A DNA stretch of 64,000 nucleotides from positions 50,566 through 114,565 of the forward strand of contig CAIUWK010000102.1 in the NCBI GenBank assembly GCA_903902855.1, read 5' to 3'. This document shows, piece after piece, positions 63,862 to 64,000 of the stretch (position 1 is the first letter of the stretch; each line of letters begins with the position of its first letter). The position numbers and the translations under genes were made by a program. Below the pieces are notes generated by a model. The model saw only the letters and a program-made list of their open reading frames with translations, was not told the origin of the DNA and searched no databases. This stretch comes from an uncultured Geobacter sp. Its GTDB lineage: Bacteria; Desulfobacterota; Desulfuromonadia; Geobacterales; CAIOGM01.

Positions 63862-64000
63862 GTACCCTGTCCTGTTTAATATTTCGCAATATATCCCAAG
63901 GAGTATGAGCTGAAATCGCTGGACATTTGCACATCCAGGAAATATATTGTTGTCAGAAATCTCCTTGGGGGCAACAATGACTGTCAGGTATCGTGTCACA
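63862..64000 (+). mobile_element. Probable left end of an IS630-type insertion sequence (partial)
   Basis: A segment starting at a TA dinucleotide with AGTACCCTGTCCTGTTTAAT is followed by AT-rich sequence and by a short open frame. This is the form of an IS630-type terminus, which targets TA. Its other end lies beyond the window, so both inverted repeats and target duplication cannot be checked. Confidence 0.4.
63977..64000 (+). CDS. Possible transposase start (MTVRYRVT, partial)
   Basis: Eight codons to the window edge. The start MTVRYRVT resembles the N-terminus of IS630-family transposases. Too short to be sure. Confidence 0.35.

Overview
The window looks like a chromosomal segment of a Geobacter-type deltaproteobacterium (Desulfuromonadales/Geobacterales). 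The GC content is high. The gene set includes a twelve-heme periplasmic cytochrome c, a Dnmt2-type methyltransferase with the CFT motif, SelB, a lone CpaE/TadZ-like ATPase, PilT, and the ribosomal blocks rplM-rpsI-argC and rpsF-rpsR-DUF2232-rplI. This assignment rests on protein recognition by eye, not on a database search.

Layout. (1) 1-9158, minus strand: a polyunsaturated-fatty-acid/polyketide-type synthase operon in the order enoyl reductase (pfaD-like), KS-MAT-4xACP-KR-DH megasynthase (pfaA-like), then a third KS-bearing subunit that leaves the window. This is the order known from myxobacterial pfa1-pfa2-pfa3. The pfaD-like gene is frameshifted at a 12-nt C tract. (2) 9449-20845, mostly plus: mtgA, a PP-loop tRNA-thiolation-type gene (minus strand, apparently starting at ATC), a GspE-like protein without Walker motifs next to pilT, an MsbA-like ABC exporter, a patatin lipoprotein, a nitroreductase, selB and a CpaE-like ATPase. 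(3) 20828-28000: argC, rpsI and rplM (minus), then nadA, a gamma-carbonic-anhydrase-like protein, a hybrid histidine kinase, a YkgJ-type protein and the dodecaheme cytochrome (plus). (4) 28084-34976, minus: an EF-hand membrane protein, an outer-membrane barrel, RNase E/G with a long charged tail, and Dnmt2. (5) 35307-45213, plus: a small zinc-ribbon membrane protein, an NlpC/P60-SH3 hydrolase, the rpsF block, a SNF2 helicase, a CDF-like membrane protein and a B12-radical SAM enzyme. (6) 45226-56013: a five-gene secreted/lipoprotein operon (SLH lipoprotein, LPP20-like, GNA1162/beta-helix/TPR lipoprotein, transglutaminase, FGE-domain protein), facing a PagL-like deacylase and a DUF4410-like protein. 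(7) 56131-63831, minus: a seven-gene operon of two ketosynthases, a hot-dog dehydratase, a LolA-like chaperone, an MMPL exporter, a B12-radical SAM enzyme and an iron-sulfur flavoprotein. All six junctions are 4-nt stop/start overlaps. A probable IS630-type element begins about 30 nt upstream of its first gene.

The two strongest candidates for undescribed biology are the seven-gene operon, which resembles aryl-polyene machinery but adds a radical SAM enzyme and a flavoprotein, and the five-gene envelope operon. A second theme is intergenic-type repeat DNA lying inside coding frames: palindromes in the ACP linkers, a Leu-Glu-Pro repeat in the megasynthase, a dispersed-repeat-like block between the two ABC-transporter domains, and a repeat at the SelB N-terminus. 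Two 12-nt C tracts could act as length-variable switches. No tRNA, rRNA or CRISPR array was seen.
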